Positions 17,130-25,919 of a DNA stretch of 64,000 bases are shown one piece after another. The number at the start of each line of letters is the position of its first letter. Within the stretch, counting starts at the first letter, position 1. Source of the DNA: DAONFI01 sp035403485 (GTDB lineage Bacteria > Planctomycetota > Phycisphaerae > SM23-33); contig CAZIAZ010000002.1 of assembly GCA_964536835.1 (NCBI GenBank), positions 32,299 through 96,298 of the forward strand, read 5' to 3'. The notes below the pieces were generated by a model. That model had not been told where the DNA came from. It searched no databases and saw only the letters and a list, made by a program, of their open reading frames with translations. A program made the position numbers and the translations under genes.

Positions 17130-17588
17130 ATGGTATTGGCGTTGAAGGACAACTCGGCTCCGCTAGAATTGGTAGTTACCGGCGAGGTTGCCAGTTGGCT
17201 GCCGGCGCTGGAGCAGGTGGTAGGGCCGAATTGGCTCAAGACGCGGCGTGTGCGCAGCGGCCATGAATTGTTGGAGGTCGTCCGCCACGGCCGAGCCGAC
17301 GCTGCCGTATTGGACGACGAATGCGACTGGGACCTGGATGTGCTGCAAATGCTCCGGATGCTTCGCCAGCTTGACAGGTCGTTGCAGGTTGTGGTCGTTA
17401 CACACCACACGGAAAGGCAGTGGATGGAAGCTGCGTTGAAGCTGGCGGCATACAGCGTTTTGACCAAGCCGCTGGGCTTTGAGCCGCTGGTACGACAGAT
17501 TCACGGCATAATGCTCAAAATGCACAAGCAGCTTAACTCGCAGCCTACCGCAATCATGAAACTTGATGATTGGAATAAAAACTGGTAA
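17130..17588 (+). CDS. Orphan, atypical receiver-domain protein
   Basis: 152 residues, one CheY-like receiver fold and no output domain. The phospho-accepting aspartate is probably Asp62 in AAVLDDE, with Thr91 in VVVTHH and Lys113-Pro114 in LTKP. The acidic pair that normally follows the first strand (usually VDDE) is reduced to TGE (17-19), so magnesium binding and phosphorylation may be altered. A ~20-residue tail follows the fold. Ribosome site GAGGTG lies upstream. A near-perfect sigma-54 promoter precedes it, which suggests control by an NtrC/NifA-type activator such as the one at 30663-32219. No kinase gene is nearby. Confidence 0.78.
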   Translation: MVLALKDNSAPLELVVTGEVASWLPALEQVVGPNWLKTRRVRSGHELLEVVRHGRADAAVLDDECDWDLDVLQMLRMLRQLDRSLQVVVVTHHTERQWMEAALKLAAYSVLTKPLGFEPLVRQIHGIMLKMHKQLNSQPTAIMKLDDWNKNW

Positions 17589-17594
17589 AAATTT

Positions 17595-17782
17595 GCCTGT
17601 CCGCCCGACGGCGGATGTTTTTTTTCTACGATTTTTGTTAAAAAAACGTAGGATTAAGACGGACATAATGAATCTCTACGGGTTAAAACCCGTAGCATCA
17701 TAGTCATCAGGCTTTCGCCTGTCCGCCTCACGGCGGATACTTTCATCTACGGTTTAAAAACCGTAGAATTAAGACGGACATA
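17595..17782. repeat. Nested palindromic repeat cluster upstream of groES
   Basis: Two direct copies (17595-17667 and 17717-17782) share this order: GCCTGTCCGCC, then ACGGCGGAT, then CTACG-TTT...AAA-CGTAG, then ATTAAGACGGACATA. Each holds internal hairpins (GTCCGCC/GGCGGA; CTACG/CGTAG) inside an outer TGTCCG/CGGACA pair. Between them lies a perfect palindrome, CTACGGGTT-aa-AACCCGTAG (17676-17695). The segment 17692-17730 also resembles 37758-37795 (GCATCAT..CAGGCTTTCGCC.GT..GCCTC), and CTACGGGTTTTAACCC recurs at 48970. No CIRCE (HrcA) operator is seen before groES. Confidence 0.75.
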
Positions 17783-17839
17783 TTAAAAAAACGCGTTGAA
17801 AAGGCAAAAGGAAATAACATCGTTTTGAGGAGACAGAAA

Positions 17840-18151
17840 ATGGCTAAAGCCAAATGCACGAAATGTAAAATTCGCCCCCTGGGTGACAAGGTCCTGGTAA
17901 AGCGTCTGGAGGCGGAATCCATCACAGCCGGCGGCATAGTCCTGCCCGATACCGCCAAGGAAAAACCCAAGCAGGGAACGGTTCTCGCCGTCGGCGAAGG
18001 CAGCCTGAACAAGGACGGCAGCCGTACCCCCCTTCAGGTCAAAACCGGCGATACTGTCCTGTTTACCAGCTACGCCGGAACTACCGTCAAAATCGACGGC
18101 GACGAACTCATGCTCATGGATGAGAGCGACATCCTGGCAATCATTGACTAA
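17840..18151 (+). CDS. groES: Co-chaperonin GroES
   Basis: 103 residues from ATG at 17840, preceded by GAGGAGA; an upstream in-frame TTG overlaps that ribosome site. GroES caps the GroEL cage in ATP-driven folding. The family pattern is clear (IRPLGDKVLVK, ESITAGGIVLPD, KPKQGTVLAVGEG, GDTVLF, DELMLMDESDILAI). The N-terminus carries an extra CTKC motif before the usual IRPL start. The operon is groES, a small unrelated gene, then groEL. Confidence 0.97.
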   Translation: MAKAKCTKCKIRPLGDKVLVKRLEAESITAGGIVLPDTAKEKPKQGTVLAVGEGSLNKDGSRTPLQVKTGDTVLFTSYAGTTVKIDGDELMLMDESDILAIID

Positions 18152-18246
18152 ATAATTGTTAGGACAGCTTTCTGACTTGAGGATAGGATTCCTCTAGCCG
18201 CCACTCAAGCTGCCCATTTAGTTATCTCTTTTCAGGAGTATTAATT

Positions 18247-18537
18247 ATGGCAAAGGCAGCTGGAATTTTCATGGATGTAACAACGAGATGGGCGGAAAAG
18301 CTTCAAGTCGATATGACGGTTCTCGAATGGGCATTCGACAATCTTAGACATAATGCATCTAACGAAGGATGTCATAATTTCCCATCAAGAGATGATGTAG
18401 CCTCTAATGACATTTTCTTTAATGCAGTTCGCCGAATGTATGAAATAAGAACTGGCAGAGTGCTTGAAAAAAGTGAATATCCTATGCTCAGAAGAATGAT
18501 TCTAAAAGTACATAAACAAGGTAAAACCCCAAGATAA
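18247..18537 (+). CDS. Unrecognised 96-residue protein between groES and groEL
   Basis: A complete small gene with its own CAGGAG ribosome site, 95 bases after groES and 22 bases before groEL. The product is soluble, probably all-helical, with no signal or cysteine motif (MDVTTRWAEKLQVDMTVLEW; later FFNAVRRMYEIRTGRVLEKS). I know of no family for it. Its codons are more A/T-rich (AGA, ATT, AAT, TCT) than those of the flanking chaperonin genes, which hints at recent gain. The groES-side spacer has a possible stem CAGCTT/AAGCTG around 18162-18212. Co-transcription with the chaperonins is likely, so a heat-shock or folding-related role is possible but unproven. Confidence 0.65.
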   Translation: MAKAAGIFMDVTTRWAEKLQVDMTVLEWAFDNLRHNASNEGCHNFPSRDDVASNDIFFNAVRRMYEIRTGRVLEKSEYPMLRRMILKVHKQGKTPR

Positions 18538-18559
18538 TTGCAGCTAGGAGATTATTGAA

Positions 18560-20197
18560 ATGGCAAAGAAGAAAATAATATTTGACGTAGATGCCCGTTC
18601 GAGCATTCTCAAGGGCGTCAAACAGCTGGCGAGAGCCGTCAAGGTCACCCTCGGTCCTACCGGCCGTGTTGTAGTACTGCAGAAAAGTTTCGGCAGCCCG
18701 ACCGTCACAAAAGACGGCGTGAGCGTAGCCAAGGAAATAGAGCTGGCCGACCCGAATGAAAACATGGGCGCCCAGATGGTCAAGGAAGTCGCGTCAAAGA
18801 CGTCGGATATCGCAGGCGACGGCACGACGACCGCGACCATTTACGCCGAAGCCATCTTTGAAGAAGGCCTTAAAAATGTAACCGCCGGTGCAAATTCAAT
18901 GGAACTCAAGCGCGGCATCGATAAAGCCGTCGCCGCAATCATCGACGAACTCGGCACACTCTCCAATCCCGTCAAGAGTTCAAAAGAGGTCGCACAGGTC
19001 GGCGCCTGCTCGGCCAACCAGGACGCCGAAATCGGCAAAATGATTGCAGATGCAATGGACAAGGTCGGCAAGGACGGCGTAATCACGGTCGAGGAAGGCA
19101 AATCGCTCGACACCTATGTTGACCTCGTCGAAGGCATGCAGTTCGACAAGGGCTACATCAGCCCCCATTTCGTGACGGACATGGCCGCCATGGAATGCAA
19201 ACTTGAAAAACCACTTATCCTGATATATGAGAAAAAACTCACAGCCATCAAGGACCTTGTGCCGCTTTTGGAAAAAATCGCACAAGCCGGCCGGCCGCTC
19301 GTCATCATCGCGGAAGACGTCGAAGGCGAGGCGCTGGCGACGCTGGTAGTGAACCGTCTGCGCGGCACGTTCCAGTGCGTGGCGGTCAAGGCCCCGGGCT
19401 TCGGCGACCGTCGCAAGGAAATGCTGCGTGACATCGCAACGCTCACCGGCGGCAAAGCCATCATGGAAGACATGGGCATCAGCCTTGAAAACATCCAGAT
19501 GACCGACCTCGGCACAGCCAAGGAAATCCGCGTCGCAAAAGATACCACGACCATAATCGAAGGCGCAGGCAAGGAAAGCGACATCAGAGGCCGTATCGAA
19601 CAGATAAAGACCCAGATTGAAACCACCACCAGCGATTATGACCGTGAAAAACTCGAAGAGCGTCTGGCCAAGCTCGCCGGCGGCGTCGCCCGCATCAACG
19701 TCGGCTCAGCCACCGAAGTCGAGATGAAGGAAAAGAAAGCCCGCGTCGAAGACGCCCTGCACGCCTGCCGGGCCGCAGTTGAAGAAGGCATTCTGCCTGG
19801 CGGCGGCACAGCTGTGCTGGCTGCCGTCAAAGTCCTCGACAAGGTCAAGACGTCAAACGAAGACGAAAAGACCGGCGTGGATATAATTCGCCGCGCATTG
19901 TCGGCGCCAATCAAGCAGATAGCCGCCAACAGCGGTCTGGACGGCAGCGTCGTAGCGATGAAAGTTATGGAAAATCCCGAAAAAATCGCCAATTTCGGCT
20001 ATAACGCGTTAACCGGCAAATATTGCGACCTCGTGAAAGACGGCGTAATTGTGCCGACCAAGGTTGAACGCTCAGCCCTGCAGAACGCCGCCAGCGTTGC
20101 CGGCCTTCTGCTGACCACTGACGCTGTCATCTCCGATTTGCCTGAAAAGAAAGACAAACCCGCCATGCCCGGCGGCGGCATGGATGACATGATGTAA
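18560..20197 (+). CDS. groEL: Chaperonin GroEL
   Basis: 545 residues, normal for the family. It forms the double-ring ATP-dependent folding cage with GroES. Typical motifs are seen: VTLGPTGRVVVLQK, the ATP site GDGTTTATI, VEEGILPGGGTA and the flexible GGM-type tail (PGGGMDDMM). The N-terminus reads AKKKIIFDVDARSSIL. Ribosome site AGGAG precedes the start. A strong terminator follows at 20217-20260. Confidence 0.98.
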   Translation: MAKKKIIFDVDARSSILKGVKQLARAVKVTLGPTGRVVVLQKSFGSPTVTKDGVSVAKEIELADPNENMGAQMVKEVASKTSDIAGDGTTTATIYAEAIFEEGLKNVTAGANSMELKRGIDKAVAAIIDELGTLSNPVKSSKEVAQVGACSANQDAEIGKMIADAMDKVGKDGVITVEEGKSLDTYVDLVEGMQFDKGYISPHFVTDMAAMECKLEKPLILIYEKKLTAIKDLVPLLEKIAQAGRPLVIIAEDVEGEALATLVVNRLRGTFQCVAVKAPGFGDRRKEMLRDIATLTGGKAIMEDMGISLENIQMTDLGTAKEIRVAKDTTTIIEGAGKESDIRGRIEQIKTQIETTTSDYDREKLEERLAKLAGGVARINVGSATEVEMKEKKARVEDALHACRAAVEEGILPGGGTAVLAAVKVLDKVKTSNEDEKTGVDIIRRALSAPIKQIAANSGLDGSVVAMKVMENPEKIANFGYNALTGKYCDLVKDGVIVPTKVERSALQNAASVAGLLLTTDAVISDLPEKKDKPAMPGGGMDDMM

Positions 20198-20216
20198 TCA
20201 AACATCCCCTCAAAAT

Positions 20217-20260
20217 AAAAGGCCTGTCGATATTTATCAAAAATGTCGGCAGGCCTTTTT
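20217..20260 (+). terminator. groEL operon terminator (also usable by gyrB)
   Basis: AAAAGGCCTG-t-CGA (20217-20230) pairs with TCG-g-CAGGCCTTTTT (20245-20260). The A and T runs on either side make it usable in both directions between groEL and the convergent gyrB. Confidence 0.85.
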
Positions 20261-20288
20261 GTTTTGTTATAAAAAACAGAGAATCGCT

Positions 20289-22793
20289 CTACACATCCAG
20301 ATTTTTTACGGTAAGAGCGTTATCTTCGATGAATTGACGTCGTCGTTCGACGTTGTCGCCCATGAGTAATGAGAACATGCGTTCAGCATCTTCAGCCTCT
20401 TCGGCTTTGACGCGGCGAAGTATGCGACGCTCAGGATCCATGGTGGTTTCCCAAAGCTGTTCGGCGTTCATTTCGCCCAGTCCCTTAAATCGTTTTGTTT
20501 CAATGCCTCTGCCACCCAACGTACGTACGCCGGACGCTATTTCGGAAATGTTGTTAAGTTCAAGCGATTCCTCTTCTGTAACCAGTACGTACTTTGCCGG
20601 AGCAAGGTCGCCAGTGACGGATTCTTCGCGTTTAATCAGGTAGTCGTCGATAAACAACTCTTTGGCGGCGAGTTTTTCGATTGTTTTTTCCATTTCACGG
20701 ACTTCATGCAATTCAGCCCGTTTGCGGACTTCGTGAACAGGCATGTTTTCATCGCTTTCGACATGGCCGTTTTCATTATCTTCAGTAGCGGCGAGCTTAT
20801 CGGCGTGCTTTTGTAAAAATTCGGCATATTTTTCAGCGGAGGCAAAGAAAAGATTGCGGCTGTCCATGACCATCCAGTGCGTCGGCAGTTTGCCGTCAGG
20901 CCCGCGATGCTGCAAAAGCATCGGGAACGTAATGCCGCGACGTTCGAGAATATGAATATTGTCATTCAGACTGTCAAGCAACTCCACCACTTCCCGAAGT
21001 TTTGCACCTTTGAATGAGCTTACAACAACAGCCGGCGTTTGGGCCGTATCGTGGACTTCAAGCGTCGTGCCTTCCAGACCCAGATTCAGAAGCGTGGTTT
21101 GCATCTGTTTTTCATTGATGACGTATTCTTTGTGTCTCTTCCGTGTAACAAGGTAAAGCGGCGGCTGGGCGATGAATATGTGGCCTTGCGTGAGAAGCGG
21201 TTTCATGTGGCGGAAGAAAAACGTCAAAAGCAGCGTACGAATATGGCTGCCGTCGACGTCAGCATCAGTCATTATTATAACCTTGTTATAACGACGTTTG
21301 TCCAAGTCGAATTCGTCTTCGCCTATGCCGCAGCCCAGCGCGGAAATGATGACCTGAATTTCGTTTGAACTGAGAATCTTGTCGAGCCGCGCTTTTTCTA
21401 TATTGAGAATTTTTCCACGCAGCGGCAGAATCGCCTGGGTATTGGAATTACGGCCCTGCTTGGCGGAACCGCCGGCGGAATCACCTTCGACGATGAATAC
21501 TTCGGTCGAATCGCGGTCGCGGCTGCGGCAATCTGCCAGTTTGCCCGGCAGTGAGCCGCTGGAAAGCGCGCCTTTTCTACGGGTCAAATCGCGGGCTTTA
21601 CGTGCCGCCTCGCGAGCCTGCAGGGCGGAGATGGCTTTGTTGATAATCTTTTTGGCTTCAGTCGGATTCTCTTCCAGCCATGCACCCAAAAGCTCATTGA
21701 CCGTCGTGGTTATGAATGTTTCCATCTCGCTGTTGCCGAGCTTGGTCTTCGTCTGGCCTTCGAACTGCGGATTCGTGAGTTTTACGGAAACAACCGCCGT
21801 CAGGCCTTCGCGAAGATCGTCGCCTGTCGGTACGGTCTTGACATTTTTCATAAGGCTGTTGTTTTTCGCATAAGCATTCATGGTACGGGTGAGCGCAGAA
21901 CGGAAACCCGACATGTGCGTGCCGCCCTCATGCGTATTGATATTGTTGGCAAACGAAAAGACGTTTTCCGTATAACTGTCGTTATATTGTATGACGATGT
22001 CGCAGGACATTTTGGCGGCTTCGTCGAGGCGGGTTATGCGGATAGGCTTATGAAAGGTGATTTTATCTTCGTTAAGATTTTTGACGAACGCCAGCAGGCC
22101 TTGCGAATAGCAGAAACTGTCTTCGCGGCCGGTCCGTTCGTCGTGAAGTTTTATGTTCAGGCCTTCGTTGAGATATGCCAGTTCTTTCAGCCGGCTGGCC
22201 AGTATTTCATAACGGAATTCCGTATCGGGGAAAATTTGAGAGTCCGGCTTGAACGTGACTTTAGTGCCGGTTTTTTTGCGTTTGCCGATTTTGGTCAATT
22301 CCTGCGTTTTTACGCCGCGAGAGAAGGTCATCTGATACACATCGCCGTCGCGGCAGACATCGGCTTCGAGCCATTCGCTGAGGGCGTTGACAACCGACGC
22401 GCCTACGCCGTGCAAGCCGCCTGAAACCTTGTATGCGCCTTCTTCAAATTTTCCGCCGGCATGCAGCTTGCAGAAAACCACTTCAAGTGTCGATATCTGC
22501 TCTGTCGGATGAATGCCCACCGGAATGCCGATGCCGTCGTCTGTGACCGACACCGACCCGTCGAGATTTATTGTCACGAGGATGCTGCTACAGCGGCCGG
22601 CCATGGCTTCATCGATGGAGTTGTCGACGATTTCCCACACCAGATGATGCAAGCCGCGCGACGTGGTATCGCCGATATACATGCCTGGCCGTTTACGCAC
22701 AGCCTCAAGGCCTTTGAGTACTTTTATCTGATTTTCACCGTATTCGACGGTGGCTTTTTTCTGAGCGTTCGTGACTTCTTCGGCCTGTTCCAT
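20289..22793 (-). CDS. gyrB: DNA gyrase subunit B
   Basis: 834 residues from ATG at 22793, which has AAAGGA at the proper distance (six bases); an ATG at 22799 directly abuts that site. GyrB is the ATPase subunit that drives negative supercoiling. Motifs in order: GHKL ATPase (EIVDNSIDEA), transducer, TOPRIM (EGDSAGGSAKQG; DADVDGSHIRT) and the C-terminal RFKGLGEMNAEQLWETTM. It is longer than Gram-positive GyrB because of an insert of about 150 residues between DADVDGSH and RFKGLG, rich in charged residues, as in other long-form GyrB proteins. gyrA is not in the window. Confidence 0.97.
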   Translation of the reverse strand: MEQAEEVTNAQKKATVEYGENQIKVLKGLEAVRKRPGMYIGDTTSRGLHHLVWEIVDNSIDEAMAGRCSSILVTINLDGSVSVTDDGIGIPVGIHPTEQISTLEVVFCKLHAGGKFEEGAYKVSGGLHGVGASVVNALSEWLEADVCRDGDVYQMTFSRGVKTQELTKIGKRKKTGTKVTFKPDSQIFPDTEFRYEILASRLKELAYLNEGLNIKLHDERTGREDSFCYSQGLLAFVKNLNEDKITFHKPIRITRLDEAAKMSCDIVIQYNDSYTENVFSFANNINTHEGGTHMSGFRSALTRTMNAYAKNNSLMKNVKTVPTGDDLREGLTAVVSVKLTNPQFEGQTKTKLGNSEMETFITTTVNELLGAWLEENPTEAKKIINKAISALQAREAARKARDLTRRKGALSSGSLPGKLADCRSRDRDSTEVFIVEGDSAGGSAKQGRNSNTQAILPLRGKILNIEKARLDKILSSNEIQVIISALGCGIGEDEFDLDKRRYNKVIIMTDADVDGSHIRTLLLTFFFRHMKPLLTQGHIFIAQPPLYLVTRKRHKEYVINEKQMQTTLLNLGLEGTTLEVHDTAQTPAVVVSSFKGAKLREVVELLDSLNDNIHILERRGITFPMLLQHRGPDGKLPTHWMVMDSRNLFFASAEKYAEFLQKHADKLAATEDNENGHVESDENMPVHEVRKRAELHEVREMEKTIEKLAAKELFIDDYLIKREESVTGDLAPAKYVLVTEEESLELNNISEIASGVRTLGGRGIETKRFKGLGEMNAEQLWETTMDPERRILRRVKAEEAEDAERMFSLLMGDNVERRRQFIEDNALTVKNLDV

Positions 22794-22944
22794 GGCCATT
22801 CCTTTCTATCGTAAAAACAAATCCGCCGGGCTGCCGATTTGCGGTTAGCCGACGAAAAAATCAATCCTTTACGAATCACGATATTATGACAGAAACGGCA
22901 GAAAAAAGCGAGTGATTTTCGCCTTCTTTTATGTGAAAAAATCC

Positions 22945-24615
22945 TTATTTTTCGACGTTTTTAAGCGGCTGGACAGCGTTTTGCGACAATGTTGTTCCAG
23001 ATGAGTTAGTGACCAGGAAATTATCATTCCTGGAGTCGATGATTTTGACCGCCGGCACAGCCTGTTGCAGTTTTTTCAAATATTTCTGTCCGCTGACGAA
23101 ACACCATATCGGCCGGCTGGAATTCAGTTCGGCAGTTAGATTTTCAAATGCGGCAGTATCGCGTTTGGATATTACCGGCGCAGTATAATGGCCGGTGTAA
23201 AACATGAACGAAAGATTTTCGTCAGGATAAAGACAGACGTTTGTTGCTGCCTGCGGCAGCAGTTGTGCTTCTCTGCGGGACGAAAGAAACTCCAGACCAG
23301 AAGGAACGATATGCACCAGCATATATAGCTGCAACATTACCACGCATCCCGCCGACCAGTGTATGAATCTGACTCGTCGTTCCGTGCGGATAAACCGTGC
23401 CATGCGGAATATCGCATAGAAAACAATCACGCACGGCACAACGGCAGATAAGTCCAGCCATCTGAATTTCCATTCAAAACCGACGATTACGACAGTCATT
23501 ACTGCAACGAATTCCATCAGTGTCCATGCGCCGATTCGCATGAGTTTGTCCGGCTGGCTTGACGCTGACCATCTGCCGACAAATACGCCCAGCATAACCA
23601 TGAGCGGCGGAAATACCGGCAGGATATAGCTGACCAGTTTTGTGTGGCTGAACATGAAAAACAGCAGTGGCATGACCGTCGCCGTCATCAGGAATACGAT
23701 AATTTTTTCCCGTCCGGTTTTTCCGAAAAACATCGGCACGTATCTGATAAATGCGCCAGGAATGTACACGCACCACGGCAGGCAGCCGGCGAAAAGTATG
23801 GGAATGTATAAAATTCCCGGCCATGAATGACCGAGATCTCCGCCGCCGGTGACCCGGCCGAAATTTTCCCTGCCGAAAAACGCCCCAAAATATTCCGGAT
23901 ATTTTATCGATGTCGCAATGAACCACGGACACGCCACCAGCAGGTAAATCGCCATGCCGGCGGGATTGAAGAATTCAAGTATGCGGCGAAACTGGCGCGT
24001 TGCCAGAAGATACGTGCCCACGACCATTACCGGCAGCGCCAAACCGGCCGGGCCCTTGAAAAGCGTCGCCACGGCAGCCCAGAAATAGAATCCGCGCCAG
24101 CATGAATTGCCTGCGCGCCTGTCGACAACGGCACACGTCTCCCGCGATGCGAAATAATACATCGCCGCCCACATCGACGTCACGAACGGCATATCCATGC
24201 GGTAGTAACGGCCCATTATCCAGAATTCCATGCACGTCGCGAGCATAATGCCGGCAAGCATGGCTACCGATTTTCTCTCGAATTTCCGTACCAGCTTGTA
24301 TGCCAGCACAACCGCAAACGCCGCAAAAATGGCCGACACTAACCGGCCGGCAAATTCACTGTCGTCCGTCAGCCACTGAACGCCAGCCGTCAGCCAATAA
24401 TACGGCGCAGGTTTGTTATAATAATTCTTCCCACAGAGCGTCGGCATCAGCCAATTACCCGATTGGAGCATTTCGCTGGTGGTCAATGCGCAGCGGGCTT
24501 CTTCCGGCTCGCACAAAGGAAAAGACGATATGCCGGGAACATACAAAAGTACGCACAGAAGAATCAGCAATAAAATGTTCCTGCGGTCGCTGTAGAGGTC
24601 GTTATTGCTCGTCAT
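22945..24615 (-). CDS. GT39/ArnT-like membrane glycosyltransferase
   Basis: 556 residues with about eleven or twelve transmembrane segments and the N-terminal pattern of ArnT/PMT-like transferases: CEPEEARCALTTSEML, with the acidic residues of the first periplasmic loop, and YNKPAPYYWL. These enzymes move a sugar from an undecaprenyl-phosphate carrier to lipid A or another acceptor on the periplasmic face. It overlaps the LAB_N gene upstream by 14 bases. The divergent genes nearby encode a YdjC deacetylase and a GT2 that could make the lipid-linked sugar. Together they suggest lipid A or glycolipid modification; acceptor and sugar are inferred, not shown. Confidence 0.85.
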   Translation of the reverse strand: MTSNNDLYSDRRNILLLILLCVLLYVPGISSFPLCEPEEARCALTTSEMLQSGNWLMPTLCGKNYYNKPAPYYWLTAGVQWLTDDSEFAGRLVSAIFAAFAVVLAYKLVRKFERKSVAMLAGIMLATCMEFWIMGRYYRMDMPFVTSMWAAMYYFASRETCAVVDRRAGNSCWRGFYFWAAVATLFKGPAGLALPVMVVGTYLLATRQFRRILEFFNPAGMAIYLLVACPWFIATSIKYPEYFGAFFGRENFGRVTGGGDLGHSWPGILYIPILFAGCLPWCVYIPGAFIRYVPMFFGKTGREKIIVFLMTATVMPLLFFMFSHTKLVSYILPVFPPLMVMLGVFVGRWSASSQPDKLMRIGAWTLMEFVAVMTVVIVGFEWKFRWLDLSAVVPCVIVFYAIFRMARFIRTERRVRFIHWSAGCVVMLQLYMLVHIVPSGLEFLSSRREAQLLPQAATNVCLYPDENLSFMFYTGHYTAPVISKRDTAAFENLTAELNSSRPIWCFVSGQKYLKKLQQAVPAVKIIDSRNDNFLVTNSSGTTLSQNAVQPLKNVEK

Positions 24616-24934
24616 TTGCGGCGATTTCCTTTTTGGCGGCGGCGCATTTTCTGGGATGAATATGTATGAAATATAGATTGCGCACGTAGATTATCAGATT
24701 CAGGCTGAACCCCGCGATAAAAACCGGATCTTTTCTGTAAATCGAATACGCCAGCAGTATCAGCGTCCCAACCAGCGACAGATACCAGAACGCCAGCGGT
24801 ATTATTGATTTTTTCGCTCTTTCCGTGGCAATCCATTGCACAATGAATCGAAGGCCGAAAACCACCTGCCCAAAAAATCCGACAGCCATCCAAATGTCAG
24901 CCGCCGATAATTTTAAAAATATTTTGCCGAACAT
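24602..24934 (-). CDS. Lipid A biosynthesis N-terminal-domain (LAB_N) membrane protein
   Basis: 110 residues with three transmembrane segments. It matches the LAB_N family: GFFGQVVFGLRFIVQWIATER, then FWYLSLVGTLILLAYSIYRKDPVFI and a third segment ending YVRNLYFIH. The domain is found stand-alone or fused to lipid-A-disaccharide synthase, and is often beside GT2 and GT39 genes. Its exact role is unknown; it may flip or present a lipid-linked sugar, somewhat like small multidrug-resistance-type flippases. It overlaps the GT39 gene, so the two are translationally coupled. Confidence 0.85.
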   Translation of the reverse strand: MFGKIFLKLSAADIWMAVGFFGQVVFGLRFIVQWIATERAKKSIIPLAFWYLSLVGTLILLAYSIYRKDPVFIAGFSLNLIIYVRNLYFIHIHPRKCAAAKKEIAANDEQ

Positions 24935-24965
24935 CGCTATAAGTCCATTCTTTTAAGATAAACAT

Positions 24966-25000
24966 AGAACCTATCCCAATAATTGTTACAGATAGGTTCT
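24966..25000. repeat. AGAACCTATC palindromic repeat, copy 2
   Basis: AGAACCTATC (24966-24975) pairs perfectly with GATAGGTTCT (24991-25000) around a 15-base loop. It is the second copy of the element at 15341-15384 and lies in the divergent promoter region of the lipid-modification genes. Confidence 0.65.
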
Positions 25001-25041
25001 TTAAAAAGTTCCTTCTACTGGATACCGCATGGGAATTATTA

Positions 25042-25047
25042 TATAAT
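25042..25047 (+). promoter_or_regulatory. -10 box close to the YdjC gene start
   Basis: TATAAT at 25042-25047 is a perfect -10 hexamer; no good -35 is seen. Transcription would begin near 25054, only about five bases before the ATG at 25059, so the message may be almost leaderless. No ribosome site is visible before that start. Confidence 0.4.
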
Positions 25048-25058
25048 TTCGGTTTCAT

Positions 25059-25919
25059 ATGGAAACAGGAAAAAAATGTAAAGTCATAATCAACGGCGAC
25101 GATTTTGGCCTTTCACGGCGGGTATCGGAAGGGATTATTCATGCCCACAAGTACGGCATTTTGACGTCAGCGACGTTTCAGGCTAACGGCGACGCATCCG
25201 AATATGCAGCCTCACTGCTGGCGGAAGTTCCGACGCTCGGCGTCGGCGTTCACCTGAACATATCGCAGGGCCGCTGCATCTCCAAAGCCGGCATGAAACT
25301 GGCAGATGAAAGCGGCATGATGAACCACACTGCCGTAGGTATAATCATGCTTCTGCTTAAAAAGCCCAATCTCCTTTCAGCCGTCAGGGAAGAGTTTGAC
25401 GCTCAAATACGACGTGCCGTTGCCATGGGCATTCGGCCGACGCACCTTGACACGCACAGGCACAGCCACGGATTTGGCCCCGTCTGTTCGATAGTGGCAG
25501 AGTTGGCGAAAAAATACAACATCCCGTTCATTCGTCGTCTTGGCGAACATCTGCCGTGGGTCGGATGGCCAAAAGCGCCGGCCAAACAGAAACACATATC
25601 CAATATATTGACTTTCTTGGGCGATATGAACAAACTGCGTCACTGGAGGTTTTTCAGAACGGCTGGCACGTGGGGCGTGGCGCATACGGGCTGCATTACA
25701 CGCGAGTGGCTGTTGACTGCCGCCGGCGCACTTGTAAAAGTCTGTCCATGTAAAACCATTGAAATCATGACTCATCCAGGGTACTGCGATGATTTGGACG
25801 AATCGGTAACGAGACTTATCGAAAGTCGGCAGATTGAACTCGCCGCACTTTGCGACGACGACGTGCGAAAGGCGTTCGATGCAAACGGGATTGAACGGAT
25901 AAATTATGGAAACCTCTAA
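25059..25919 (+). CDS. YdjC/ChbG/HpnK-family carbohydrate deacetylase
   Basis: 286 residues. The family removes acetyl groups from amino sugars with a metal ion. Metal-site motifs are visible: VIINGDDFGLS near the N-terminus, HLDTHRHSHGF in the middle and EIMTHPGYCDD toward the end. Its last 14 bases overlap the start of the GT2 gene, a strong sign of joint function. In this setting it probably deacetylates a polyprenyl-phosphate-linked amino sugar before transfer, by analogy with the ArnD and HpnK steps in other pathways. The substrate is inferred. Confidence 0.87.
   Translation: METGKKCKVIINGDDFGLSRRVSEGIIHAHKYGILTSATFQANGDASEYAASLLAEVPTLGVGVHLNISQGRCISKAGMKLADESGMMNHTAVGIIMLLLKKPNLLSAVREEFDAQIRRAVAMGIRPTHLDTHRHSHGFGPVCSIVAELAKKYNIPFIRRLGEHLPWVGWPKAPAKQKHISNILTFLGDMNKLRHWRFFRTAGTWGVAHTGCITREWLLTAAGALVKVCPCKTIEIMTHPGYCDDLDESVTRLIESRQIELAALCDDDVRKAFDANGIERINYGNL

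Noticed and set aside
17589..17839. CIRCE/HrcA operator before groES
   Set aside because: No TTAGCACTC-N9-GAGTGCTAA or close variant; the palindromes there are of another type.
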